Assembly: GCF_006065315.1 (NCBI RefSeq)
Contig: NZ_CP040749.1
Span: 3,680,001-3,744,000, forward strand
DNA: 64,000 nt
Reading direction: 5' to 3'
Source of the DNA: Aureibaculum algae
Lineage (GTDB): Bacteria; Bacteroidota; Bacteroidia; Flavobacteriales; Flavobacteriaceae
Within the stretch, counting starts at the first letter, position 1. Every line of letters starts with the position of its first letter. The translations under genes were made by a program, and so were the position numbers. The notes below the pieces were generated by a model. It was not told the origin of the DNA. It saw nothing but the letters and a program-made list of their open reading frames with translations, and ran no database searches. Shown piece by piece: positions 27,949 through 35,600 of the stretch.

Positions 27949-29131
27949 TAAAAATATCTTTTGCGACTTCTGTTTTTGACTTTGTTTCAAAACTTTGACA
28001 CTTTTCCTCAGTATCAATAAGCGTTATTTTATTGGTGGCTTTTTTAAAACCTGCTCCTTTATCATTTAGTGAGTTTAACACTATTAAATCGAGATTTTTA
28101 CGTCTTAATTTACCTTTAGCATTTTCTAGTTCATTAGAAGTTTCCAAAGCAAAACCAACTAAAAATTGATTTTTTTTAGCTTCCCCAAGAGAAGCCAATA
28201 TATCCTTAGTTGGTACTAAATTAATATTTAATACGGCATCTATCTTTTTTATTTTATCAACTGCAGCATGATCTGGTTTAAAATCAGCTACTGCTGCAGA
28301 CAATATTGCTATATTACACGTTGCATAATGTTCATGTACCGCTGTATACATTTCTTCAGCAGTTACAACATCTATCCTCTTAATTAACGCATGTTTTATA
28401 CTTTCATTGGATGGACCAGAAATTAAAATAACCTCTGCTCCTAGATTCGCAGCTTCTTTTGCTAATTCGAACCCCATTTTACCAGAAGAATGATTACCAA
28501 TAAAACGAACAGGATCAATAGCTTCATAAGTTGGTCCGGCTGTAATAAGTACTTTTTTATTCCGTAAAGGTAATCCTGAAATTATATGGTCTTCAATGAA
28601 AGCTAATATATTTTCAGGTTCAGCCATTCTACCTTCACCTTCTAAACCACTAGCCAATTCGCCAACTTCAGCGGGAATCATAATATTTCCAAAAGTTTCT
28701 AATTTTTGTAAATTCTCTTTGGTTGAATTGTGTTTGTACATGTCTAAATCCATTGCCGGGGCAAAATAAACTTTACATTTTGAGGACAAATAAGTAGCTA
28801 GCAATAAGTTATCGCAAATTCCATTTGCCATTTTAGACATAGTATTTGCTGTTGCGGGAGCTATTACAACAAGATCTGCCCATAGACCTAAATCAACATG
28901 ATTATTCCATACTTCATTCTCATCTTCTTTATCATAAAAAGTAGAATAAACTGGATTCTTGGAGAGTGTAGAAAGTGTGAGTGGAGTAACAAAATCTTTA
29001 GAAGCAGGAGTCATGACAACTTTAACATGAGCTCCTGCTTTTATAAAAAGTCTAACTAAGTAGGTGGTTTTATAAGCAGCGATTCCTGCGGTTACCCCCA
29101 AAAGAATATTTTTACCGCTTAAAACAGACAT
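27920..29131 (-). CDS. coaBC: Bifunctional phosphopantothenoylcysteine decarboxylase/phosphopantothenate-cysteine ligase
   Basis: Two steps of coenzyme A synthesis in 403 residues: an FMN-dependent decarboxylase (CoaC, about 1-185) and a nucleotide-dependent ligase (CoaB, about 190-403). The CoaC part has GVTAGIAAYK, the active-site His in NHVDLGLWAD and APATANTMSKMANG. Two signature positions differ from the E. coli form: PAMN reads APAMDLDMY, and the flap Cys (LACG) is Ser in ELASGLEGEGRM. The CoaB part has GPTYEAIDPVRFIGN and SSGKMGFELA. It is 2 bases downstream of rpoZ and overlaps porD, inside a tight minus-strand operon. Confidence 0.93.
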   Translation of the reverse strand: MSVLSGKNILLGVTAGIAAYKTTYLVRLFIKAGAHVKVVMTPASKDFVTPLTLSTLSKNPVYSTFYDKEDENEVWNNHVDLGLWADLVVIAPATANTMSKMANGICDNLLLATYLSSKCKVYFAPAMDLDMYKHNSTKENLQKLETFGNIMIPAEVGELASGLEGEGRMAEPENILAFIEDHIISGLPLRNKKVLITAGPTYEAIDPVRFIGNHSSGKMGFELAKEAANLGAEVILISGPSNESIKHALIKRIDVVTAEEMYTAVHEHYATCNIAILSAAVADFKPDHAAVDKIKKIDAVLNINLVPTKDILASLGEAKKNQFLVGFALETSNELENAKGKLRRKNLDLIVLNSLNDKGAGFKKATNKITLIDTEEKCQSFETKSKTEVAKDIFNEILKKHQA

Positions 29132-29133
29132 TA

Positions 29134-29463
29134 TTACTTAGCTTCAGTTTCTTCTGGGTTTCTGTAGTAGATACCTCCATGTAACCACTCTTCAACTGCC
29201 ATTGCAGTAGGCTTAGGTAATTTTTCGTAAAAACGAGAAACCTCAATTTGTTCTTTATTTTCAAAAACTTCTTCTAGGCTATCATTATGTGTAGCAAATT
29301 CTTCTAACTTATCAATAAGTTCCTTTTTAAGGTCTTCATTAATTTGATTAGCTCTTTTTGCCATAATCGAAATAGACTCATAAATATTATGAGTTGGTGC
29401 TTCAATTTTAGATCTATCATAAGTTATAGTAGTGATAGGTGCTTCAGAATTTTTATAATCCAT
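29134..29463 (-). CDS. rpoZ: RNA polymerase subunit omega, Bacteroidota type
   Basis: A 109-residue protein that assists RNA polymerase assembly by holding the beta-prime subunit. The N-terminal YESISIMAKRANQIN segment is the omega helix that packs on beta-prime. The C-terminal PKPTAMAVEEWLHGGIYYRNP extension is characteristic of Bacteroidota omega. It overlaps bamD by 11 bases and is followed by coaBC after 2 bases, the usual flavobacterial arrangement. Confidence 0.88.
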   Translation of the reverse strand: MDYKNSEAPITTITYDRSKIEAPTHNIYESISIMAKRANQINEDLKKELIDKLEEFATHNDSLEEVFENKEQIEVSRFYEKLPKPTAMAVEEWLHGGIYYRNPEETEAK

Positions 29464-30286
29464 TTTTCGTATATTTTGCGTATAGTTCTTTTAACTTTTC
29501 TAACTCTTTATTCAAATCTTCTAATTTAGAAGAAAACTCTTTTAACCTTTCTGATTCAGGAAAATTTTTCTTTAATCTATCATATGAAGCTGTCGCATTA
29601 TTAATACGTTCTTCTTTTTTAAATTCTGCACTATTCATTGCCAATTTATAAGCTGCCAAAAACTTATAGGCCAATGCTTCTTCCTTATATTCAGTACCAA
29701 AATTATCTTCTATAAAAATATCAAAGGCCATAATTGCAGCTTGATATTTTTCTGTAATATAATACTGCTTAGCAATATCAAATGCTTTTTTCTCTAATCG
29801 TGTAGCTAAATCATCATAATACTGATTTGCTTCCTTAATTTTCTCAGATTCTGGAAATTTATCAATAAAATTTTGTAGAGCGGTTAATGCTTTATGTGTA
29901 TTTGCCTGATCTCTACTTGATTTTGGCGAATCATAATAATAACTTTGTGCTGCTAAAAAAGTAGCATCTTCTATTTTCGAACTCGACGGATAGTTTCCAA
30001 TAAAACGTTCAAAATAATAAGCTGCTAATTCATAACTTTTCGTTTTAAAATTTGCTTCACCCACCATATATTGGATACGTTCCATTTGAGGTTTTGCACC
30101 ATATTTTGGAATTACCTTCTCAAATAAGTTAATGGATTTATTATAACTACCCTCTTCAAATAATTGAGTAGCCAATTTATACTGATCTTCAGTTGTGCCT
30201 TTGTTTAACACCTTATGGTATTCACTACAAGCGGAAAAAGTCACGGCAATGATGACCAATAAACCAAGTTGTTTTATTCTAAACAT
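29453..30286 (-). CDS. bamD: Outer-membrane assembly lipoprotein BamD
   Basis: TPR-repeat lipoprotein of the BAM complex that inserts beta-barrels into the outer membrane; 277 residues. The lipoprotein signal ends in VTFSAC (lipid Cys20), followed by SEYHKVLNKG and TPR helices such as YKLATQLFEEGSYNKSI and AAYYFERFIGNYP. The length matches Bacteroidota BamD. It is the first gene of the bamD-rpoZ-coaBC-porD operon. The -7 promoter box ends only 4 bases before the ATG, so the transcript is probably leaderless or nearly so. Confidence 0.93.
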   Translation of the reverse strand: MFRIKQLGLLVIIAVTFSACSEYHKVLNKGTTEDQYKLATQLFEEGSYNKSINLFEKVIPKYGAKPQMERIQYMVGEANFKTKSYELAAYYFERFIGNYPSSSKIEDATFLAAQSYYYDSPKSSRDQANTHKALTALQNFIDKFPESEKIKEANQYYDDLATRLEKKAFDIAKQYYITEKYQAAIMAFDIFIEDNFGTEYKEEALAYKFLAAYKLAMNSAEFKKEERINNATASYDRLKKNFPESERLKEFSSKLEDLNKELEKLKELYAKYTKNGL

Positions 30287-30290
30287 TTTG

Positions 30291-30298
30291 CAAAAGTA
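30291..30298 (-). promoter_or_regulatory. Promoter -7 element (TACTTTTG) abutting the bamD start
   Basis: TACTTTTG on the minus strand, followed by CAAA and the ATG. With transcription normally starting a few bases after the box, the leader would be almost absent. Confidence 0.65.
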
Positions 30299-30441
30299 CT
30301 TATTTAAAACTAATTAATAAAAACTATTTTTTAATAACTCTTCGTAGAGCATCGCTTTAAGCGAAAAACAAATGTAAAATTTGTTATTTTAATGTTAGAA
30401 TAATGATTACTAAAACTTTGTTAATAGTACAAAACGTAACT

Positions 30442-30957
30442 TTAAGGTTGTATTTGAACTGAAGACTGAACCGTGAGTTGTTTTATATCATTATCAAATA
30501 AATACAACCCTCCTTTATCGTCACCAATCAAGTTTATTTTATCAAGAATATTTCTTGCAACAGCCTCTTCTTCAATTTGTTCAGCCACATACCATTGTAA
30601 AAAATTATGTGTTGCATAATCTTTAACTTGAAGACAAATATGTACCAATTCATTGATGGATTCAGAAACATGAACTTCATGTTTAAATAAGGTTTCAAAC
30701 ATTTCTTTAAAAGAACCAAACGAAGATGAAGGTGCGTTTAACTGAGAAACTTTAGCATGACCTCCTCTTTCATTAATATATTTTACCAATTTTAGCATAT
30801 GTTGTCTTTCTTCATCAGATTGTGCATACATAAACTCAGCAACACCTTCTAATCCTTTTACTTCTGCCCAAGACGCCATTGCTAAATAAATTTGAGAAGA
30901 CTCTGCTTCTATTGTTATTTGCTCATTAAGGGCTTTTTCTACTTCTTTAATCAACAT
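30442..30957 (-). CDS. Ferritin (non-haem iron storage)
   Basis: Bacterial ferritin of 171 residues that forms a 24-subunit iron-storing shell. Four-helix ferroxidase-site residues are visible: Glu in EQITIEAESSQIYLAM, EERQH (Glu/His) in the second helix, and AEQIEEEAVARNILDKI in the fourth. The length is normal. It lies 30 bases downstream of dapA on the same strand and is probably co-transcribed with it. No separate promoter or iron-responsive box can be assigned by eye. Confidence 0.92.
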   Translation of the reverse strand: MLIKEVEKALNEQITIEAESSQIYLAMASWAEVKGLEGVAEFMYAQSDEERQHMLKLVKYINERGGHAKVSQLNAPSSSFGSFKEMFETLFKHEVHVSESINELVHICLQVKDYATHNFLQWYVAEQIEEEAVARNILDKINLIGDDKGGLYLFDNDIKQLTVQSSVQIQP

Positions 30958-30987
30958 TTTTTATCTATTTTTCTAAGTTTAACTTTA

Positions 30988-31863
30988 TTAATAATTATCG
31001 ATAAAGTTACTAATTTTTTCTTGTAATTCAGCACTAGCTTCTACTAAAGGAAGTCTTACTGTACATTCACAAATGGAACGTTTTTTTAGCAATGCTTTAA
31101 TACCTGCTGGGTTACCCTCTTCAAAAATATAATATATACTATTCATTATTTTGAAATGCAACTTAGAGGCCTCCTTACTTTTACCTTCTAAAGCTAATTT
31201 TATCATTTTAGAAAAATCACCTGGAATGCCTTGACCAATTACAGTGATTACTCCAGCACCACCCATTAACACCATTGGTAACGCAACCATATCATCACCT
31301 GATAAAACTAAAAACCCTTCTGGTTTATTTTGCAGCAACATAAATGCCTGATCCATATCACCAGAGGCTTCTTTTACACCAATAATATTTGAACAATCAG
31401 AAGCTAATCTTAAGATCGTTTTTGGAGTCATGCTTACCCCTGTTCTACTCGGTACGTTATATATAATAATTGGTTTAGGACTTATCGCTGCAATCGCTTT
31501 AAAGTGCTGATAAATTCCTTCTTGCGTAGGTTTGTTGTAATACGGAGAAACTGAAAGTATAGCATCAAAAGCTGATAAATCCGTTTCTTCTATTTCATTA
31601 ATAACAGCCTGTGTATTGTTACCTCCAATACCAATAACCAAAGGTAATTGACCGTTGTTTGTTTCAATAACTGTCTTTATTACTTTTTGTTTTTCAACAT
31701 TTGTTAAGGTGGCTGGCTCTCCGGTAGTTCCCATTACCACCAAATAGTCAATATCATTGTCAATCTGAAAATTAACAAGCCTTACTAAAGCCTCATAATC
31801 AACTGATTTATCTACTTTAAAAGGAGTTACTAAAGCCGCTCCGGTACCATAAAATTGTGTCAT
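30988..31863 (-). CDS. dapA: 4-hydroxy-tetrahydrodipicolinate synthase
   Basis: Class I aldolase that condenses pyruvate with aspartate semialdehyde, the first step of the lysine/meso-DAP branch; 291 residues. The GTTGEPATL phosphate/substrate loop, the Tyr in IYNVPSRTGV and the Schiff-base Lys in GVKEASGD are in place. The start overlaps the stop of the upstream DUF gene by 4 bases (ATGA), so the two are translationally coupled. DAP made by this route is the substrate of the two L,D-transpeptidases elsewhere in the window. Confidence 0.96.
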   Translation of the reverse strand: MTQFYGTGAALVTPFKVDKSVDYEALVRLVNFQIDNDIDYLVVMGTTGEPATLTNVEKQKVIKTVIETNNGQLPLVIGIGGNNTQAVINEIEETDLSAFDAILSVSPYYNKPTQEGIYQHFKAIAAISPKPIIIYNVPSRTGVSMTPKTILRLASDCSNIIGVKEASGDMDQAFMLLQNKPEGFLVLSGDDMVALPMVLMGGAGVITVIGQGIPGDFSKMIKLALEGKSKEASKLHFKIMNSIYYIFEEGNPAGIKALLKKRSICECTVRLPLVEASAELQEKISNFIDNY

Positions 31864-32390
31864 TCTATTAAATTAAAAATCTGTAAATACTTTGCTAACT
31901 CATCGTTAAAAACATCAATTTTATTTCCTTCCACAGCAATGGTAAAATCATACAAATTTTGTAATTCTTCATTGGCAAAACTCACTTTAAATTTTGCTTT
32001 TGACCGCATTGATAATATATTTGTATAAATACTTGAATGACTACAATAATTGATTAACAAATCATAATCCGCATTTACGAAATCTAATACATTAGATGCT
32101 TTTGGTTTACCAAACATACCCAAATCTTTTTCAGTAAAAGTATTGTAATGTTGCGTTACAAAATCGTCTTTTAGGTTTTCAAAAATGATAATCTCTAAGC
32201 TTTTATGAGGCATTTTTAATTTCTGACTCAAGTTCCTAGAAATATCATAACCACCAAATAATCGCGAATCAGCTAAAACACCAATCGTTATTATTTTTTT
32301 CGGAATATTATCATTTGTACTCTTTAATTTTTTTAATTGTTTTTGATAATACTGTGCAGCTGTTTTCTTTTTTAAACCTGTAAAATTCAT
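31860..32390 (-). CDS. Conserved flavobacterial protein (DUF6913-like)
   Basis: A 176-residue cytoplasmic protein without signal peptide: a basic N-terminus (KKKTAAQYYQKQLKKLK), then an alpha/beta segment beginning KKIITIGVLADSRLF. I recognise it as a hypothetical that regularly precedes dapA in flavobacteria and believe it is catalogued as DUF6913. The stop is shared with the dapA start (ATGA), so a role tied to DapA level or lysine/DAP synthesis is possible, but nothing in the sequence proves it. Confidence 0.6.
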   Translation of the reverse strand: MNFTGLKKKTAAQYYQKQLKKLKSTNDNIPKKIITIGVLADSRLFGGYDISRNLSQKLKMPHKSLEIIIFENLKDDFVTQHYNTFTEKDLGMFGKPKASNVLDFVNADYDLLINYCSHSSIYTNILSMRSKAKFKVSFANEELQNLYDFTIAVEGNKIDVFNDELAKYLQIFNLIE

Positions 32391-32411
32391 TGGTTTTTAA
32401 CAATTGTAAGG

Positions 32412-32419
32412 CAAAATTA
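32412..32419 (-). promoter_or_regulatory. Promoter -7 element (TAATTTTG) for the DUF6913-dapA-ferritin unit
   Basis: TAATTTTG on the minus strand, 21 bases before the ATG at 32390. The nearest TTG is 24 bases upstream, a little far for a -33 box. Confidence 0.5.
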
Positions 32420-32509
32420 ATAATTCGGGTTGTAAACTAATGGCAATGTATTCAAATTAAACGAATAGTTTATATACGTTAGTATTTAAACAAGTATAAT
32501 AATTGAAAA

Positions 32510-33229
32510 TTAATTATTTAAACGTTTATCCATCTTCTCTAGCAGTATTTTTGAAGCCGCATTAAAACCTTGTAGTAAGCTAACAGCTCCTTGAGCTTTC
32601 AATTGTAGATTCAAGGCTAATCTGTTCTTAAAATCTTCAGATTTAAAATAATCTCTTGCCTTTTGATTTTCTCTTCTCATATACATATCAGCGGCAAAAT
32701 TGTAGTTCTCTTTCATGTTTAAGGTGTTTTCATAAACATCTTTTTCAATTTTTGTATTTAGGTCTATAAAACTTGAATTAATTTCATTGTACAATGCCAA
32801 TCCATAAACCACAACAGAATCCTGAGCAATTTCTACATCATAACTATAATTTTTAAGAAGGTCATAGCCATTTTTAGTAATTGCTAATGGAATACCCGTA
32901 AAAATAATGGATTGTAGATCTCCATTCTTTTTATAAAAAAGATTTGTAATAGTATCACTAAGTGCCAATCTACCAACAGAATCTTGCTTTTTATAATATG
33001 TAATTATAAAGTCTGCTCTAGTGGTATCTCTAACAACATCACTTCTGAAAATATGTAAAATATTATCTAAATTTTTTGCTTGTTTTTTATCTTCACTCCA
33101 ATCATTAATTGACAGAGCTATCAAAATACCAGTAACAACTAAAACAATTTCACCAAAAGCATACAATAAATATTTTCTAAAACCAGAAGATTTTACTATT
33201 TGTTTTCTGGCATTTGAAAATAATTTCAT
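32510..33229 (-). CDS. DUF6090 family membrane protein
   Basis: A 239-residue protein anchored by one N-terminal helix (YLLYAFGEIVLVVTGILIAL, about 20-39) followed by SINDWSEDKK, the hallmark of DUF6090, a family abundant in Flavobacteriia. The rest is helical and probably periplasmic, with no catalytic motif. Such genes usually occur in several copies per genome. It lies 44 bases downstream of prfA and 119 bases before the DUF6913-like gene. Function unknown. Confidence 0.75.
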   Translation of the reverse strand: MKLFSNARKQIVKSSGFRKYLLYAFGEIVLVVTGILIALSINDWSEDKKQAKNLDNILHIFRSDVVRDTTRADFIITYYKKQDSVGRLALSDTITNLFYKKNGDLQSIIFTGIPLAITKNGYDLLKNYSYDVEIAQDSVVVYGLALYNEINSSFIDLNTKIEKDVYENTLNMKENYNFAADMYMRRENQKARDYFKSEDFKNRLALNLQLKAQGAVSLLQGFNAASKILLEKMDKRLNN

Positions 33230-33273
33230 TCGTGTTGCGGTTGTACGTTTAGTATAAAAAAGTTTAGAGTAAC

Positions 33274-34350
33274 TTATAATATTTCGCCAGATTCTTTCAG
33301 CTTTTCAGCATTTTCAGCAAGTTTTAATTCTTCAACAATTTTATGGATGTCTCCGTTAATAATATTACTTAAATCGTAAAGCGTTAGTCCAATTCGATGC
33401 TCAGTAACACGACCTTGGGGGTAATTATAAGTTCTAATTTTTGCAGATCTATCACCACTCGAAACCATACTTTTGCGTTTTATGGAGTCCGCAGCTTGTT
33501 TTTTTGCCAATTCAGATTCGTATAATCTAGAACGTAATACTTTAATCGCTTTTTCTAAATTTTTATGTTGCGATTTCTGATCTTGACACTTTGCCTCAAT
33601 ACCCGTAGGAATGTGTTTCAATTGAATTGCCGAATAGGTAGTATTTACACTCTGCCCACCAGGACCTGTAGATGTTGTTCTAATAATTTTCACATCTTTC
33701 ATATCCAGTTCTACATCAAACTCTTCAGCTTCTGGTAAAACCATCACTGTTGCAGCGGATGTATGTACTCTACCTTGGGTTTCCGTTTGCGGTACACGTT
33801 GTACACGATGTACACCTGCCTCAAATTTCATATCACCATAAACATCATCACCTGATATACTAAAAATAACCTCTTTAAAACCACCTGAAGTACCTTCACT
33901 GACATCAACTAATTCGGTTTTCCATCCTTTATCAGAACAGAATTTCGTGTACATTCTATAAAGGTCTCCAGCAAAAATACTAGCCTCATCACCACCTGTA
34001 CCCGCTCTAATTTCGACCATAACGTCTTTAGCATCTTCTGGATCTTTAGGTATCAGCATGTATTTTATATCTGATTCTAATTTTTCTAATTTCTCAGAAG
34101 CTTCCCCTAATTGCATTTGTGCCATCTCTACCATTTCAGCATCAGACCCATCATCAATAATTTCTTTTGCCTCCTCTACTCTACTCAATATAACTTTATA
34201 CTCTTCCCCTTTATCTACAATAGTTTTAAGGTCTTTGTATTCTTTATTAAGTTTTACATATCGTTTCTGATCAGTAATAATATCTGGCTGAATAATTAAA
34301 TCAGAAACTTCATCAAAACGTTGTTTTACAATATATAATCTATCTAACAT
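33274..34350 (-). CDS. prfA: Peptide chain release factor 1
   Basis: Recognises UAA and UAG and triggers peptide release on the ribosome; 358 residues. The catalytic GGQ is in [17 protein letters not shown], preceded by [22 protein letters not shown], and the basic RF1 region [14 protein letters not shown] follows. The length and the N-terminal helical domain are normal for RF1. A promoter with both boxes lies upstream. Confidence 0.96.
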   Translation of the reverse strand: MLDRLYIVKQRFDEVSDLIIQPDIITDQKRYVKLNKEYKDLKTIVDKGEEYKVILSRVEEAKEIIDDGSDAEMVEMAQMQLGEASEKLEKLESDIKYMLIPKDPEDAKDVMVEIRAGTGGDEASIFAGDLYRMYTKFCSDKGWKTELVDVSEGTSGGFKEVIFSISGDDVYGDMKFEAGVHRVQRVPQTETQGRVHTSAATVMVLPEAEEFDVELDMKDVKIIRTTSTGPGGQSVNTTYSAIQLKHIPTGIEAKCQDQKSQHKNLEKAIKVLRSRLYESELAKKQAADSIKRKSMVSSGDRSAKIRTYNYPQGRVTEHRIGLTLYDLSNIINGDIHKIVEELKLAENAEKLKESGEIL

Positions 34351-34403
34351 CTACTGTTTTTTTTAAGAGCTAATTTTAATAAAATAGTAAATTTAGCCGA
34401 TGA

Positions 34404-34435
34404 CAAATTTAGTTAAATTTTAGGATAATTTTCAA
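34404..34435 (-). promoter_or_regulatory. Promoter for prfA (TTG, 21 bases, TAAATTTG)
   Basis: On the minus strand TTG (34435-34433) is followed after 21 bases by TAAATTTG (34411-34404), 53 bases before the prfA ATG. Both boxes and their spacing fit the Bacteroidota consensus. Confidence 0.6.
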
Positions 34436-34565
34436 CTAAACTAAAATTCTAACCTTAAATAATTTAGAATATCTCTAAATTAGAAATTCTATAACAATAT
34501 GTATTCAATTTTATAGTTAGAAATTAATAATTAATTAAATTTACGCTGCATTAAAAACTAAAATT

Positions 34566-35003
34566 ATGAAAAAATTATCAATTCTGTTTATCGCTTTAGC
34601 AATGATAGCTACAAGTTGTGGCGACAAAAAGAAAGAAGATGTTAAAAAGGATGTAGAACAAGTAAAAGAAGAGGTAGTAAAAGAAACTACAACTACTGAT
34701 GCTGCTTCTGATAAAGATACTCAAATAGCTATGGGTAAAAAACTGTTTACTGATAAAACCTGTACTACGTGTCACGCCTTAGATACTAAAGTTATTGGCC
34801 CTTCTTTAAAGGACATTGTAAAAATTTATGGCGAAAAAGATGGTAATATCGTTAAATTCTTAAAGGGAAATGCTGATGCAATTGTTGACACTGACCCTGG
34901 TCAAGTAGCTATAATGAAAGCAAACCTTGACAGTTTTGTGAAAGAAATGAGTGCTGAAGAATTACAAGCACTATCTGCTTACATGAGAGATGCTGGTAAA
35001 TAA
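34566..35003 (+). CDS. Cytochrome c lipoprotein (first of a tandem pair)
   Basis: A 145-residue lipoprotein: signal ending in MIATSC (lipid Cys18), a long charged linker (about 20-50) and a class I cytochrome c domain with heme motif CTTCH (66-70), VIGPSLKDI after it and a probable axial Met in AIMKAN. It should sit in the periplasm and carry electrons, but no oxidase gene is nearby to name a partner. The linker is rich in KKE/VKE/TTT and would act as a tether. A strong hairpin follows, and a closely related gene lies downstream. Confidence 0.88.
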   Translation: MKKLSILFIALAMIATSCGDKKKEDVKKDVEQVKEEVVKETTTTDAASDKDTQIAMGKKLFTDKTCTTCHALDTKVIGPSLKDIVKIYGEKDGNIVKFLKGNADAIVDTDPGQVAIMKANLDSFVKEMSAEELQALSAYMRDAGK

Positions 35004-35020
35004 ATAAGCATCTATTATTA

Positions 35021-35063
35021 AAAACAAAAAAGCATCTGCCTTAGGTAGATGCTTTTTTGTTTT
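35021..35063. terminator. Long intrinsic terminator between the two cytochrome genes
   Basis: A 20-bp stem (35021-35040 with 35044-35063; one G-U pair) around loop TTA, with A-rich left and T-rich right arms. It ends the first cytochrome transcript; symmetry would let it act on both strands. Confidence 0.88.
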
Positions 35064-35096
35064 ACACAAGTTCGTCACTACTATTACCAATTTAAT

Positions 35097-35104
35097 TATA
35101 TTTG
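35097..35104 (+). promoter_or_regulatory. Promoter -7 element (TATATTTG) for the second cytochrome
   Basis: TATATTTG lies 25 bases before the ATG at 35130, after the terminator, so the second cytochrome has its own transcription start. Confidence 0.55.
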
Positions 35105-35129
35105 TTAGTGCTAACTAATACTTAAAAAA

Positions 35130-35543
35130 ATGCGTTTATTTCTAATTGCTTTCTTATTTCTACTTTGCTGTAATTGTGCATCTGATAGAAAATCAGTTGA
35201 TGATAAAATAAAAGAAGCCCCAACACGTGGAACATTAAGTTTAGACTCTCAAATTTTTCTTGGTAATAGACTCTTCTCCGAAAAAACGTGTATTACCTGT
35301 CATGATATTAAAAACAAGAAAATAGGCCCTTCTGTCCTAGATATTATGCGTGTTTATAAAGAAAAAAATGGAAATATCGTAGCCTTTTTAAAAGGTAAAG
35401 CTGAACCTATTGTAGATACAACTGCCAGCCAAGTTGCTATTATGCAAGATAACATCAATGGTTTTGTTAGAGGGTTGTCCGATGAAATGTTGAACACCAT
35501 TGCCACTTATATGATGCATGTAGATGAATTACATACTAAATAG
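35130..35543 (+). CDS. Cytochrome c lipoprotein (second of a tandem pair)
   Basis: A 137-residue paralog of the preceding gene. A hydrophobic N-terminus with Cys at 13, 14 and 16 carries the lipobox; the heme motif is CITCH (54-58), followed by KKIGPSVLDIMRVYKEKNGN, closely matching the first copy, and the axial Met lies in AIMQDN. The linker is shorter than in the first copy. Independent promoter and terminator arrangement suggests the two copies are expressed under different conditions; the electron partner is not in the window. Confidence 0.86.
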   Translation: MRLFLIAFLFLLCCNCASDRKSVDDKIKEAPTRGTLSLDSQIFLGNRLFSEKTCITCHDIKNKKIGPSVLDIMRVYKEKNGNIVAFLKGKAEPIVDTTASQVAIMQDNINGFVRGLSDEMLNTIATYMMHVDELHTK

Positions 35544-35588
35544 TAGCATTTGAAACTAATTTATAAAATTTATTTCTAATCAAACCCT

Positions 35589-35596
35589 TACCTTTG
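35589..35596 (+). promoter_or_regulatory. Promoter -7 element (TACCTTTG) abutting the rlmD start
   Basis: TACCTTTG is followed by CAAA and the ATG at 35601, the same box-to-start arrangement as in bamD, so the transcript should be nearly leaderless. Confidence 0.6.
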
Positions 35597-35600
35597 CAAA

